In this document: positions 7,573 through 15,174 of the stretch, in pieces | Numbering within the stretch: position 1 is the first letter of the stretch | Layout of the letters: each line of letters begins with the position of its first letter | Source: Planctomycetota bacterium | Lineage (GTDB): Bacteria > Planctomycetota > MHYJ01 > JACPRB01 | DNA length: 46,901 nucleotides | NCBI GenBank assembly: GCA_016190155.1 | Contig: JACPRB010000052.1 | Span: 1-46,901 of the forward strand | Reading direction: 5' to 3' | The notes under the pieces: generated by a model | What the model saw: the letters and a program-made list of their open reading frames with translations, nothing else | The model's database searches: none | Told to the model about the DNA's origin: nothing | Made by a program: the position numbers and the translations under genes

Positions 7573-8700
7573 TCATCCCCTCAACCGAAGATAGACGGCG
7601 GCGAAGCCGAACAGTAAGACCGCCATCATCGCCGTCACCCAGACGAAGAGCTTCCGTCCACGCCGCCTCGCGAGGATCAGGCACGCCACCCAGAGCGTGA
7701 CCACCACGCCTCCCACGACGGCCGCTAGAAGGTCCAGCCTCACGGAGCTCAGTCGGGCAGAGACGGCGTCCACTCGTCCTTCCGCGCCGGGCACCCATGT
7801 TCGCGTCGCGTATCCCGCGAGCAACGCGACGATCCACGTCAGATGCGCCCACGCCAGGCTGCCGGAAGCGCGCAGATCGCCCGCTCGCCTGCTCCGCTCC
7901 TCTTCCGCCCGCGCCGACAGGCGTCCCTGCATCTCCAGCTGCTCCCGCAGCCCGCCGATCTCTTTCTCTCGCTCGTCCAGCAGCGTCTGCAACCGCCTCA
8001 CCTCCGATTCGAGCTGCTCCCGCTCCTCCTCCTGGGCCACGGCCTCGCGCTGCGCGGTCTGGTGCACGAGCACCTGGACCTCCTTGGCGCGCCTCACCGC
8101 ACGAAGCGCCTCCTCCTCGGCCCGCTCCTTGGCCTGCTCGGCGTGCCGCGCCTTGGCCTCGGCGAACCGGGCCGCGATGCGCGCCTCGTCCAGCTGCAGC
8201 GCCAGCTCGCGCAGCATCGAGTTGCTCGCCGCCTGCGTCGCGGTGTCCGTGCGCTTGGCGGCGACCCGCTGCGCGCCCGCGCGCGCCATCTCCTCGTCGA
8301 TCGCCCGCCGGATGTCGCCGGGGTCGATCCCGATCCGCTTGCCCTCCTCGACGAGGGAGATCTCCCCCTGCTGCGAAAGCGTGCCGTCCACGAGCATGTG
8401 CGAGCAAAGCTTGCGCAGCTGCGCGATGCGCTCGTCCTGGAGTTCCTGGTCGTACTTCCGGCGCCGTTCCGGATCCGTCAGCGTGACCCGCGCCTTCTTG
8501 AGCTCGCCTTTGAGGAACTCGATGAACTCCTTGTGTTTCGGGCTCTGGATCGCCTGCAGCTTCACCATCTGGCGCTTGAAGCGCTCTTCGACGAGGTCCT
8601 CATCGATGACGACGCGTTCCAGCTCGAGGAGCTGATAGTAATCGGGATCCGAGACCTCCTCGGAAAGCTGCAACAGTTCGTGATAACGCGTATCGGCCAT
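7573..8700 (-). CDS. Membrane protein with an HPD-less J-like domain
   Basis: A 375-residue protein. Residues about 17-90 resemble a J domain (DPDYYQLLELERV at the start, LTDPERRRKYDQ at the end). The segment that should hold the HPD tripeptide reads VKLQAIQSPKHKEF, so the Hsp70-stimulating motif is absent. A linker and a long coiled coil follow (about 160-275, e.g. EREQLESEVRRLQTLLDERE), then about three C-terminal membrane helices (about 283-305, 323-345, 352-373). It is encoded 86 bp downstream of, and probably co-transcribed with, the lidless Hsp70 gene. It may recruit that Hsp70 to the membrane without stimulating ATP hydrolysis in the usual way; this is inference. Confidence 0.7.
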   Translation of the reverse strand: MADTRYHELLQLSEEVSDPDYYQLLELERVVIDEDLVEERFKRQMVKLQAIQSPKHKEFIEFLKGELKKARVTLTDPERRRKYDQELQDERIAQLRKLCSHMLVDGTLSQQGEISLVEEGKRIGIDPGDIRRAIDEEMARAGAQRVAAKRTDTATQAASNSMLRELALQLDEARIAARFAEAKARHAEQAKERAEEEALRAVRRAKEVQVLVHQTAQREAVAQEEEREQLESEVRRLQTLLDEREKEIGGLREQLEMQGRLSARAEEERSRRAGDLRASGSLAWAHLTWIVALLAGYATRTWVPGAEGRVDAVSARLSSVRLDLLAAVVGGVVVTLWVACLILARRRGRKLFVWVTAMMAVLLFGFAAVYLRLRG

Positions 8701-8786
8701 GCGTCAAAGCGGGAAGATCTTCGGTCCGGAGTCGGGCCCGGAAGAGATACTCCATTGTACCCGTTTTCCGCCCTCGGAACCGCCGC

Positions 8787-10391
8787 CTATCCGAGATCCA
8801 ATCCCCCGATCGCGGCCTTCGCATCCGTGATCTGCGCCTGCGTCATTCCGGACTTGCGCTGGATCTCGACCTTGGCTTCCTTCCCGGTCGCGCGGTCGCG
8901 CGCGGACACTTCCAGGCGGCCGTCCGCGTCGTAGCGGAACGTCACGTCGACCTTCGCCCCGGCGTCCCGACCCGCGGGCAACTCGGACAGGACGCAGGTG
9001 CCGATCTCGACGCAGTCCTCGGGATCCTCGCCCTCCCCTTCGACGACCTTGATCTGAACGCTCACCTGATTGGCGGTGGCGGTGCCGTACGTCTTCGTTC
9101 GCTCCACCGGAATCGGAGTGTTCCTGGGGATCAGGATGTCGTTGACCATCCGCCCATCCGACTTGCGGATCCCGATGATGCCCAGGCTGTGCGAGTTCAC
9201 GTTGGTGACTTCGACGCCTTGCAGCAGGCCCCTCGCCTTCGCGTCGATATCCTTGATGAGCGCCCCCGGCGCCGTCCTTTCCCCGTTCAGCCACAACGCG
9301 GTCGTCGCTTCCGGCGCCTGGTGCATGCTCAGCACCGCGTTGTAGTAGGCCGCGCCGATCGCCACGCATTCATCGGGATTGACGGACGCGTCGGGCTCGA
9401 TCCCGGTAATCCGCCGCAGCATCTCCCGGACGGCGGGCATGCGCGTCATGCCCCCCACCGGCAGCACGACGTCAATGTCCTTCCAGGTGAGCTTCGCCTT
9501 GGCCAGGACGACGCCCAAGTACGTCTCGGTCTGCTCCAGCTGCGCCTTCGTCATGCGCTCGAATTCGGACCGGGTCAGCTCCACCTTGATCGTCCGCCCC
9601 TGGCACTGACACAGGATCCGGACCTTCTCCAGCTTCGACAGCGCGATCTTGGCGTCCTCCGCCTTGGTGCGCAGATCCTGATAGGCGTCCAGGTCGGTCC
9701 GAGGATCGATCTGATGCTCCGTCTTGAACTTCTCCGCGACGGTGTTGATGACCTCGTCGTCCCAGTCGATGCCGCCCAGCCGCCGCTCGCCGTCCGTGGC
9801 CAGCACGTCGATCTTGGTGCCCTCGATCTGGACGACCGTCACGTCGAGCGTGCCTCCTCCGAGGTCGTAGACGAGGACGCGCTTGCGCTGGCCCAGTCGA
9901 TCGAGCCCATAGGCCAGTGCGGCCGCGGTCGGCTCGTTCAGCACCGACAGCACGTTGAGCCCCGCGATGATGCCCGCGTCCTGCGTCGCCTTACGTTCGA
10001 TCTCGTTGAAGTAGGCCGGCACGGTGATGACCACGGAGCCGACCTTGCGTCCCATGACCGTCTCGGCGTCCTGCGCCAGCTTCCTCAGAATGAGCGCGCT
10101 GATCATCTCGGGGGTGTATGGCTTGCCGCACAGCGTCTGGGTCCAGCCGTCCTCGCCCATGTGACGCTTGATGAACTGCACGACGCTCTCCGGCGCGGTC
10201 ACCGCCGAGTTCTTCGCGATCTTGCCGACGACCGCCTCCGCCCCGTCGAACAGGACGACCGAGGGCGTGATGCGCTCGTTGTCCGTATTGGGGATCACCT
10301 GCGCCTTCCCGTGATCGTCGATGTAGGCGATGACGCTGTTGGTGGTGCCGAGATCGATGCCGCAGATCATCGGGACTTTCTCGCCGGGCAT
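8787..10391 (-). CDS. Hsp70 family protein lacking the lid (DnaK-like)
   Basis: A 534-residue Hsp70. The nucleotide-binding domain (about 8-385) has the canonical GIDLGTTNS, VYDLGGGTLDVTVV and VGGMTRMPAV signatures and should bind and hydrolyse ATP. The substrate-binding beta domain follows (about 400-510, including LGIIGIRKSDGRM and IPRNTPIPVERT). The protein stops at about the point where the helical lid begins, roughly 90 residues short of standard DnaK, with no EEVD-like tail. The ATG at 10391 has a strong GGGAGGAGG site. A TATAAT lies about 24 nt upstream. There is no CIRCE element, so it is probably not an HrcA-controlled heat-shock gene. It pairs with the J-like membrane protein downstream and is probably not the main housekeeping DnaK. 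Confidence 0.85.
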   Translation of the reverse strand: MPGEKVPMICGIDLGTTNSVIAYIDDHGKAQVIPNTDNERITPSVVLFDGAEAVVGKIAKNSAVTAPESVVQFIKRHMGEDGWTQTLCGKPYTPEMISALILRKLAQDAETVMGRKVGSVVITVPAYFNEIERKATQDAGIIAGLNVLSVLNEPTAAALAYGLDRLGQRKRVLVYDLGGGTLDVTVVQIEGTKIDVLATDGERRLGGIDWDDEVINTVAEKFKTEHQIDPRTDLDAYQDLRTKAEDAKIALSKLEKVRILCQCQGRTIKVELTRSEFERMTKAQLEQTETYLGVVLAKAKLTWKDIDVVLPVGGMTRMPAVREMLRRITGIEPDASVNPDECVAIGAAYYNAVLSMHQAPEATTALWLNGERTAPGALIKDIDAKARGLLQGVEVTNVNSHSLGIIGIRKSDGRMVNDILIPRNTPIPVERTKTYGTATANQVSVQIKVVEGEGEDPEDCVEIGTCVLSELPAGRDAGAKVDVTFRYDADGRLEVSARDRATGKEAKVEIQRKSGMTQAQITDAKAAIGGLDLG

Positions 10392-10415
10392 GAAACCTCC
10401 TCCCTGATCGCGAGA

Positions 10416-10421
10416 ATTATA
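10416..10421 (-). promoter_or_regulatory. -10 box of the Hsp70 gene
   Basis: A perfect TATAAT on the minus strand lies 24 nt before the ATG at 10391, leaving room for a short leader with the GGGAGGAGG ribosome site. No clear -35 is seen. Confidence 0.5.
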
Positions 10422-10465
10422 ACCCAGCCCAGCGGACTCTTCGCAGCAGAACTTCGGACCCCCTG

Positions 10466-10494
10466 TTGCCGCTCATCCGCTCGCGTGCTACACT
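10466..10494 (+). promoter_or_regulatory. Promoter of the small protein gene, probably leaderless
   Basis: TTGCCG (10466-10471), a 17-bp spacer and TACACT (10489-10494), with an extended -10 TGC just before it. The hexamer ends 8 nt before the GTG at 10503. Confidence 0.6.
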
Positions 10495-10502
10495 TTATTC
10501 GC

Positions 10503-10877
10503 GTGGCCAACATCCAATTCGACAAACCAAGATCCATCACCCCCGAGGCCATCTGCCGCGAGCTTCGAGAATCCAGGCACTGTAACGGCATGGAGATCCT
10601 CCTCTGGGACGAGGAGATCACCGTCGAAGATCGCAAGTCCGGCGCGGAATTGACCATCAAGCTCGAGTCCTCCAAAGTCCAGCTCGAGGCCGGAGCCAGC
10701 AAGAAGGACCTCGCGGAGAAGATCGCGACCGCGCTCGTCGGGCTGGGATTGCGCCGGCGAGGCGCCGCGGGCGCCAAAGCCAAGAAGCCGTTCCGTCCCC
10801 TCCACCCGCAATCGCCGGCCGCCGCACCGCCGGCGACACCGCCGCCCGCCCCGCCCAAGCCCCCAAGGCCTACGTAG
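10503..10877 (+). CDS. Small hypothetical protein with a proline-rich tail
   Basis: A 124-residue protein starting at GTG. Residues 1-90 look like a compact alpha/beta domain (EAICRELRESRHCNGMEIL, VTVEDRKSGAELTIK-like strands, then KKDLAEKIATALVGLGLRR). The last 35 residues are Ala/Pro/Lys-rich and disordered. I do not recognise a family. It is transcribed divergently from the Hsp70 gene across a 111-bp gap and has its own promoter, so it is not obviously part of that operon. Confidence 0.6.
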   Translation: MANIQFDKPRSITPEAICRELRESRHCNGMEILLWDEEITVEDRKSGAELTIKLESSKVQLEAGASKKDLAEKIATALVGLGLRRRGAAGAKAKKPFRPLHPQSPAAAPPATPPPAPPKPPRPT

Positions 10878-10882
10878 ACCCG

Positions 10883-11099
10883 AAGCGTTCACCCGTTCAT
10901 CGGTTCGCACGTTTACCCTCCCCCTCCTCCGCTCGCCGAAGGCGAGCTGCAGAGGGCCCTACGCAGCTGCGGCTTCGCCGCAGCGGAGTAGGGGTAGCCT
11001 TCCCGATGGCGAAGGAGGGTTCATTCGTTCCGGAAGCTGGACGCCGTAACGGGGTTTTCGAACGGGTGAACGGATGAACTCCTGAACGGCTGAACGGTT
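10883..11099. repeat. Composite intergenic repeat: inverted octamer arrays around hairpins
   Basis: The left edge has three GAACGGNN-type octamers read on the minus strand (10883-10906). The right edge has five on the plus strand (11060-11099). Between them lie the hairpin GCTCGCCGAAGGCGAGC (10931-10947) and another, GCTGCGGC-TTC-GCCGCAGC (10966-10984). The ends of the core, ACCCTCC (10915-10921) and GGAGGGT (11014-11020 region), are also complementary. The whole 217-bp block is built like an inverted-repeat element. It fills the gap between two convergent genes, where it could also end transcription. Confidence 0.7.
10915..10947 (+). repeat. 33-bp hairpin repeat, copy 1
   Basis: These 33 bases are the exact reverse complement of 17936-17968. 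The sequence is a pyrimidine run (ACCCTCCCCCTCCTCC) followed by the hairpin GCTCGCC-GAA-GGCGAGC. It resembles REP-type elements in layout. Confidence 0.8.
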
Positions 11100-11108
11100 A
11101 CCGTAGAC

Positions 11109-12731
11109 CTATTCCCCGCACGCCTGACAGACGCCCTTCGCCCGCGCACACCCCGCACACAGCTTCATGCCGCCGCTGGAGGTATCGCTCCCGCACGCGA
11201 CGCACGTCCCGATGTCCGCCGTGAACATCAAATCGCGACACCTCGGACAAAAACCGCCCTTTCGATCCTTCACCGGACGCGCCAGCGTCACGGGATCAGG
11301 TAGCGGGACATCCACGATCGGGCGTCCGAGATCCGCCAATCGCGTCCGACCGTCGCCCTGCTTGATCTCGGAGATGTTGCCCACGACGACGATGACGAGC
11401 TGATCCGGATGCAGGCGCTCCTCCGCGACACGCCGGACATCCTCGCGCGTCACCGCGGCGATCCTCTCGCGGTAACTCTGGAAGTATCCCTTCGGATAGT
11501 CGTGGAGCTCCGCGAACGCGAACGTGCCGGCCGTTCGAGCCGGACCGGGGAAGAAGAGCCCCGGAAAGGCATCGAGGAAATACTGCTTGGCGGCCGCCAG
11601 TTCCTCCTCGCTGACGCCTTCCCTGCGGATCCTCTCCATCTCCTCCAGACACGTCTTCAGGGCCAGCGCGCACGTTTCGTTCTTCGATTGAAACGCCATC
11701 CGCATCGAGCCTACGTAGAGAATCCCGGGGCGAAGATCGGCATGAACCTCGTAGGCCAGCCCCATCTCCGTGCGCACCCGCTGCACCAAGCGCGAACTGA
11801 AACCGCCTCCCCCCAAGATGTACCCCAGCACCCGCAACGGGAATACGTCGGGATGATGCAACTCCACTCCCAAATGCGCGGCGGAGACGCGGCCTTGATT
11901 GATGTTCTTGCCGTCCTTGTGGAAACAATAGATCCCCGGCTCGGGCGCGTACGTCACGGGCGGAACTCTCGGGCGCTCCGGAACCGCCTTGGGGATTTCG
12001 TACGCCTCCAGCGCCCGATCGAGCTTCTCGATCAACACCGCGCGATCGAAATCCCCGGCTGCCGCGATGATGAAGTTCCACGGCCGGAAGAATCTCGCAT
12101 GGAACCTCACGAGGTCCTCCCGCGTGATCGACTCGATGGACGCCCCCGTCGAGAGCTTGTTGAGCGGATAATCGCCGTACAGCAGGAGGTTCGTCTCGCG
12201 CGCCTCGATCGACGCCGTCGAATCGTTGCGCGATTTGAGACGCTCCATCGTCTGCGCCTTCACGAGATCCAGCTTCTCCGGGTCGAACGCGGGATTGCGA
12301 AGCACGTCGAAAAGTATCTCCAGCCCCTTGTCCAGGTCCTTCGACAACACCGAAAGGGATGCCGACCCGCTCGTATCGCCGACCGAGACGTTCAGCTCGG
12401 CCGCCAGGAAATCGAGCTCCTCGTCCAGATCGGCCGGCCGGCGCGTCTTCGTGCCTCCCAGACGCATGAGCGTCCCGCAAAGACCCGCCAGCCCTTCCTT
12501 CCCCGCGTCTTCCCAGAAAGACCCCGCCCTCACTTGGACGGTGATCTCCACCTTCGGAAGCGAACGATCCTCGATCACGTAGGCGGCGGCGCCGTTGCGC
12601 AACGGCGCGCGCATCTTCTCGGCGTCGGGCACGTCGAATTTCAGGGGCGCGTACTTCAGATCTTCCGGCCGCTCGGGGATGTCCTGCGGCGCGACGCACG
12701 ACAACAGCAGAAGGACCGGCGATAGGTTCAT
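11109..12731 (-). CDS. M16 family protein, inactive subunit, with a C-terminal zinc ribbon
   Basis: A 540-residue protein with an N-terminal export signal, possibly lipidated at Cys12 (LLLLSC). Two M16 peptidase lobes follow, but the zinc motif HxxEH of the first lobe is missing (the site reads GLAGLCGTLMRLGG). It is thus the non-catalytic partner of the adjacent M16 gene, as in known alpha/beta M16 pairs. The RFFRPWNF and LGGGGFSSRLVQRVRTEMGLAY motifs are typical. Unusually, residues 495-540 form a cysteine-rich tail with four CxxC pairs (CPRC, CVAC, CAGC, CQAC), a double zinc ribbon I do not know from M16 proteins. Its ATG overlaps the stop of the catalytic partner by 4 bp (translational coupling). 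Confidence 0.85.
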   Translation of the reverse strand: MNLSPVLLLLSCVAPQDIPERPEDLKYAPLKFDVPDAEKMRAPLRNGAAAYVIEDRSLPKVEITVQVRAGSFWEDAGKEGLAGLCGTLMRLGGTKTRRPADLDEELDFLAAELNVSVGDTSGSASLSVLSKDLDKGLEILFDVLRNPAFDPEKLDLVKAQTMERLKSRNDSTASIEARETNLLLYGDYPLNKLSTGASIESITREDLVRFHARFFRPWNFIIAAAGDFDRAVLIEKLDRALEAYEIPKAVPERPRVPPVTYAPEPGIYCFHKDGKNINQGRVSAAHLGVELHHPDVFPLRVLGYILGGGGFSSRLVQRVRTEMGLAYEVHADLRPGILYVGSMRMAFQSKNETCALALKTCLEEMERIRREGVSEEELAAAKQYFLDAFPGLFFPGPARTAGTFAFAELHDYPKGYFQSYRERIAAVTREDVRRVAEERLHPDQLVIVVVGNISEIKQGDGRTRLADLGRPIVDVPLPDPVTLARPVKDRKGGFCPRCRDLMFTADIGTCVACGSDTSSGGMKLCAGCARAKGVCQACGE

Positions 12732-14281
12732 GGTTGCCCCCGACGTCTGATGATCAGGATGTTGCGCCCGGTCGGCGTGCAGATCGCATGGGCCACGCGC
12801 GTCACGTCCGCGGCCGTCACCTTCTCGACTTTCTTCACATACTCGAACACGTCGCGCCAGTCGCCGACCACGTCGGACAAGCCCAGCTGGTCGCCGACGC
12901 CCATGTTGGTATCGAGCTCGCGCACCAGATTCGCCAGCGACTGGTTCTTCACCTTCTGCAGCTCGCGCTCCGTGACGCCCTTCTCCTGAACGTCCCGCAC
13001 GACGGCCTCGACGGCGGCCTCCAGCTCCGCGAACTGCTTGGGATCGCGCGGATTGGCGCTCACATACAGCATGCCGCCGTGCTTCAGCGCCCAATAACCC
13101 GCGCTCGCCTGAAGGGCGATCCCCTTCTCGTCCACCAGGGTCCGCCATAGCCGTCCCGTCCGGCCGTCCAGAATCATCGCCAGCAGATCGAGCGCCGGCG
13201 CGTCGGCATGCACCCCGGCGGGCGCGTGCCAACGGATCGAGATCGACGGCCGCGCATCCGCCTCCGCCTCCATCCGCTGCTCCGCCGCTTGCGCCGGCTC
13301 CTGCGTCACGATCGGATCGGGCTGCGTCTCGCGGCGTTGCAGGCGCCCGAAGTATCGCCGCGCCAGTTCCCGGATCTTGATCGGATCCACATCGCCCACG
13401 AAGACCGCCGTGCAGTTCTGCGGCTGATAGTATGTGTCGTAGTACCGCTGCGCCTCCGCCACCGTGTAATGGTCGATGTCGCTCATCCAACCGATGACCG
13501 GCCAACCGTACGGATGGGCCTGCCAGAACATCGCGTTGAACTGCTGCTGGATGAGGCCCGTGGGCGTGGAATCGGTGCGCATCCGCCGTTCTTCCTTCAC
13601 CACTTCCCTCTCGGGATAGAACTCGCGCCACACCGGGCCCATGAACGTCTCCGATTCGAGCCAGAAGAACAGCTCCACCTTGTTGGCGGGCAGTTCCACG
13701 AAGTAGCGCGTCCAGTCGTTGTACGTGGAGGCGTTGGTGTGCGTGCCTCCGTTCGCGGCGAACAGCTTCGAGATGTGCTCGCCGATGGTGATCTTCTTCT
13801 GCTCCTCCTTCAGCGCCTCGAATTGCTTCATCAGATCAGCCCAGCGCGGCTCGTCGGCTTTGGCGATGGTCGAGGAGGACTGGGCGGCGGCCTCCGACAT
13901 CGGCTTCCCGCGCCGCAGGGCCTCCAGCCCGCGCAGCTTCAGCGCCCGCACTTCCGCCATGATCGCTTCGATCTGCTCGTTGAACTCCGCGTCTCTCTTC
14001 CAGTCCGTCGTGCCGAGCTTCTTCGTCCCCTTGAACATCATGTGCTCGAAGAAGTGCGATAGCCCGGTGATGCCGGGGCGCTCGTTGACCGATCCGACCT
14101 TCCAGTAGAGCGCGCAGTAGACGCGCGGCACCTGATGACGTTCGACCACGAGCACCTTCATGCCGTTGTCGAGGAAGAACTCTTCGACGGGCAGATGCAC
14201 GCCGAAGCCGTTCTCGCGGGACTCCTGGGCGGGCGCGCCCGCGCAGGCGGCGAGGAATACGAGCAGACAGAGCGATCGCAT
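12728..14281 (-). CDS. M16 family zinc metallopeptidase, catalytic subunit (lipoprotein)
   Basis: A 517-residue peptidase with a lipobox (LAAC, Cys13), so probably anchored to a membrane on the periplasmic side. The inverted zinc motif HFFEH is at residues 76-80, followed by the usual MMFKGTKK. An insertion of about 70 residues follows (KLRGLEALRRGKPMSEAAAQ), longer than in compact M16 proteins. The second lobe contains LDLLAMILDGRTGRLWRTLV. It should cleave peptides in a chamber formed with the inactive partner encoded just downstream. The ATG has GGAGGG 9-14 nt upstream, and a TACAAT 26 nt upstream may be the -10. Confidence 0.9.
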   Translation of the reverse strand: MRSLCLLVFLAACAGAPAQESRENGFGVHLPVEEFFLDNGMKVLVVERHQVPRVYCALYWKVGSVNERPGITGLSHFFEHMMFKGTKKLGTTDWKRDAEFNEQIEAIMAEVRALKLRGLEALRRGKPMSEAAAQSSSTIAKADEPRWADLMKQFEALKEEQKKITIGEHISKLFAANGGTHTNASTYNDWTRYFVELPANKVELFFWLESETFMGPVWREFYPEREVVKEERRMRTDSTPTGLIQQQFNAMFWQAHPYGWPVIGWMSDIDHYTVAEAQRYYDTYYQPQNCTAVFVGDVDPIKIRELARRYFGRLQRRETQPDPIVTQEPAQAAEQRMEAEADARPSISIRWHAPAGVHADAPALDLLAMILDGRTGRLWRTLVDEKGIALQASAGYWALKHGGMLYVSANPRDPKQFAELEAAVEAVVRDVQEKGVTERELQKVKNQSLANLVRELDTNMGVGDQLGLSDVVGDWRDVFEYVKKVEKVTAADVTRVAHAICTPTGRNILIIRRRGQP

Positions 14282-14338
14282 GGGAACCCTCCGGTGGACG
14301 GCAGGGAATTGTACGGACTTCAGGGGCGTCAGGGAAGG

Positions 14339-15172
14339 TTACTGCCGCTTCCAGGCGACCACGCCCCGCGGCAAATCGAAGCACACCACGTGATCGCGGA
14401 AGAAGTTGTATCCGACGACGCCGTCCACCTCGGGCTGCTGGAAATCAACCAGCACGAACTCCAGGGGGCCCAGTTCCACGCCATCCAGCCGTACGGAATC
14501 CGGCGTGTAGAAACCCTGCCGGCCGCGCTTCTCCACGCGCGGCGGCGGAGCCAACCTGGGCCGCAACACCGAATACGTGAACCCCGTGTCCCACACCACG
14601 ATACGTTCCACGCCATCGAGCGTCATCCGGGAGACGACGCCGTCGCCCCCTACCCGGACCGTCGAGTGCGGCCACCGGCTGACCGCATACTCGGCGGAAT
14701 CGACGAACGCGCGAGACATCACCACCTTGGAGGCACGATAGTCGATGATGAGACAGGTGTCGCGCAGGATCCCCAGACCGACATAACCGTTGCGAAAGGC
14801 CTGAGGCAGATCAGCCCGGTCGTTCAGAGCCTCGTAGCCGCGAACCTTCTTCAACACGAGCGACCCGAGCCGAACTTCCGGCAGCTCGTACTCGCGACTG
14901 CGAACCACCCCTCCGAACGCGCGCCCCTGCGTCTTGCTCGCCCCCGTATAGGTTGCCCCGACTTCCTTGACCAAATCGGGCCGAAGCGCGACGGTATCGA
15001 ATCCGCCCAAGTCCAGGACCACCGGCACACGCCGTGTCCCAACTTCGAGTTCGACCGCCGGAAGGTTCCCATCGATCGCCAGCGGCAGCTCAACCGCAGC
15101 CTCGGAGAAACGCGGGGGCGCCTGCGAAAGGCAGCCCACCAGGAGCAACCCGCAGATCGCCGCGCTCCGCAT
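14339..15172 (-). CDS. Pepsin/retropepsin-like aspartic protease domain lipoprotein
   Basis: A 277-residue protein with a clear lipobox (LVGC, Cys14). It has two lobes of the aspartyl-protease fold: the first motif is VVLDLGGFDT (normally DTG) and the second VVWDTGFTYS, each followed by a hydrophobic hinge (VALRP, SVLRP). Both catalytic Asp residues are present, but the Thr of the first motif is Leu, so activity is uncertain. The C-terminal VDGVVGYNFFRDHVVCFDL is typical of this family (DGILGxxFL). It starts 2 bp after the stop of the RecQ-like gene, hence probably in one transcript with it. It may process or bind extracytoplasmic peptides. Confidence 0.8.
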   Translation of the reverse strand: MRSAAICGLLLVGCLSQAPPRFSEAAVELPLAIDGNLPAVELEVGTRRVPVVLDLGGFDTVALRPDLVKEVGATYTGASKTQGRAFGGVVRSREYELPEVRLGSLVLKKVRGYEALNDRADLPQAFRNGYVGLGILRDTCLIIDYRASKVVMSRAFVDSAEYAVSRWPHSTVRVGGDGVVSRMTLDGVERIVVWDTGFTYSVLRPRLAPPPRVEKRGRQGFYTPDSVRLDGVELGPLEFVLVDFQQPEVDGVVGYNFFRDHVVCFDLPRGVVAWKRQ

Positions 15173-15174
15173 CG

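Noticed and set aside
10392-10502. CIRCE or other heat-shock operator before the Hsp70 gene
   Set aside because: No TTAGCACTC-N9-GAGTGCTAA or similar inverted repeat is present.
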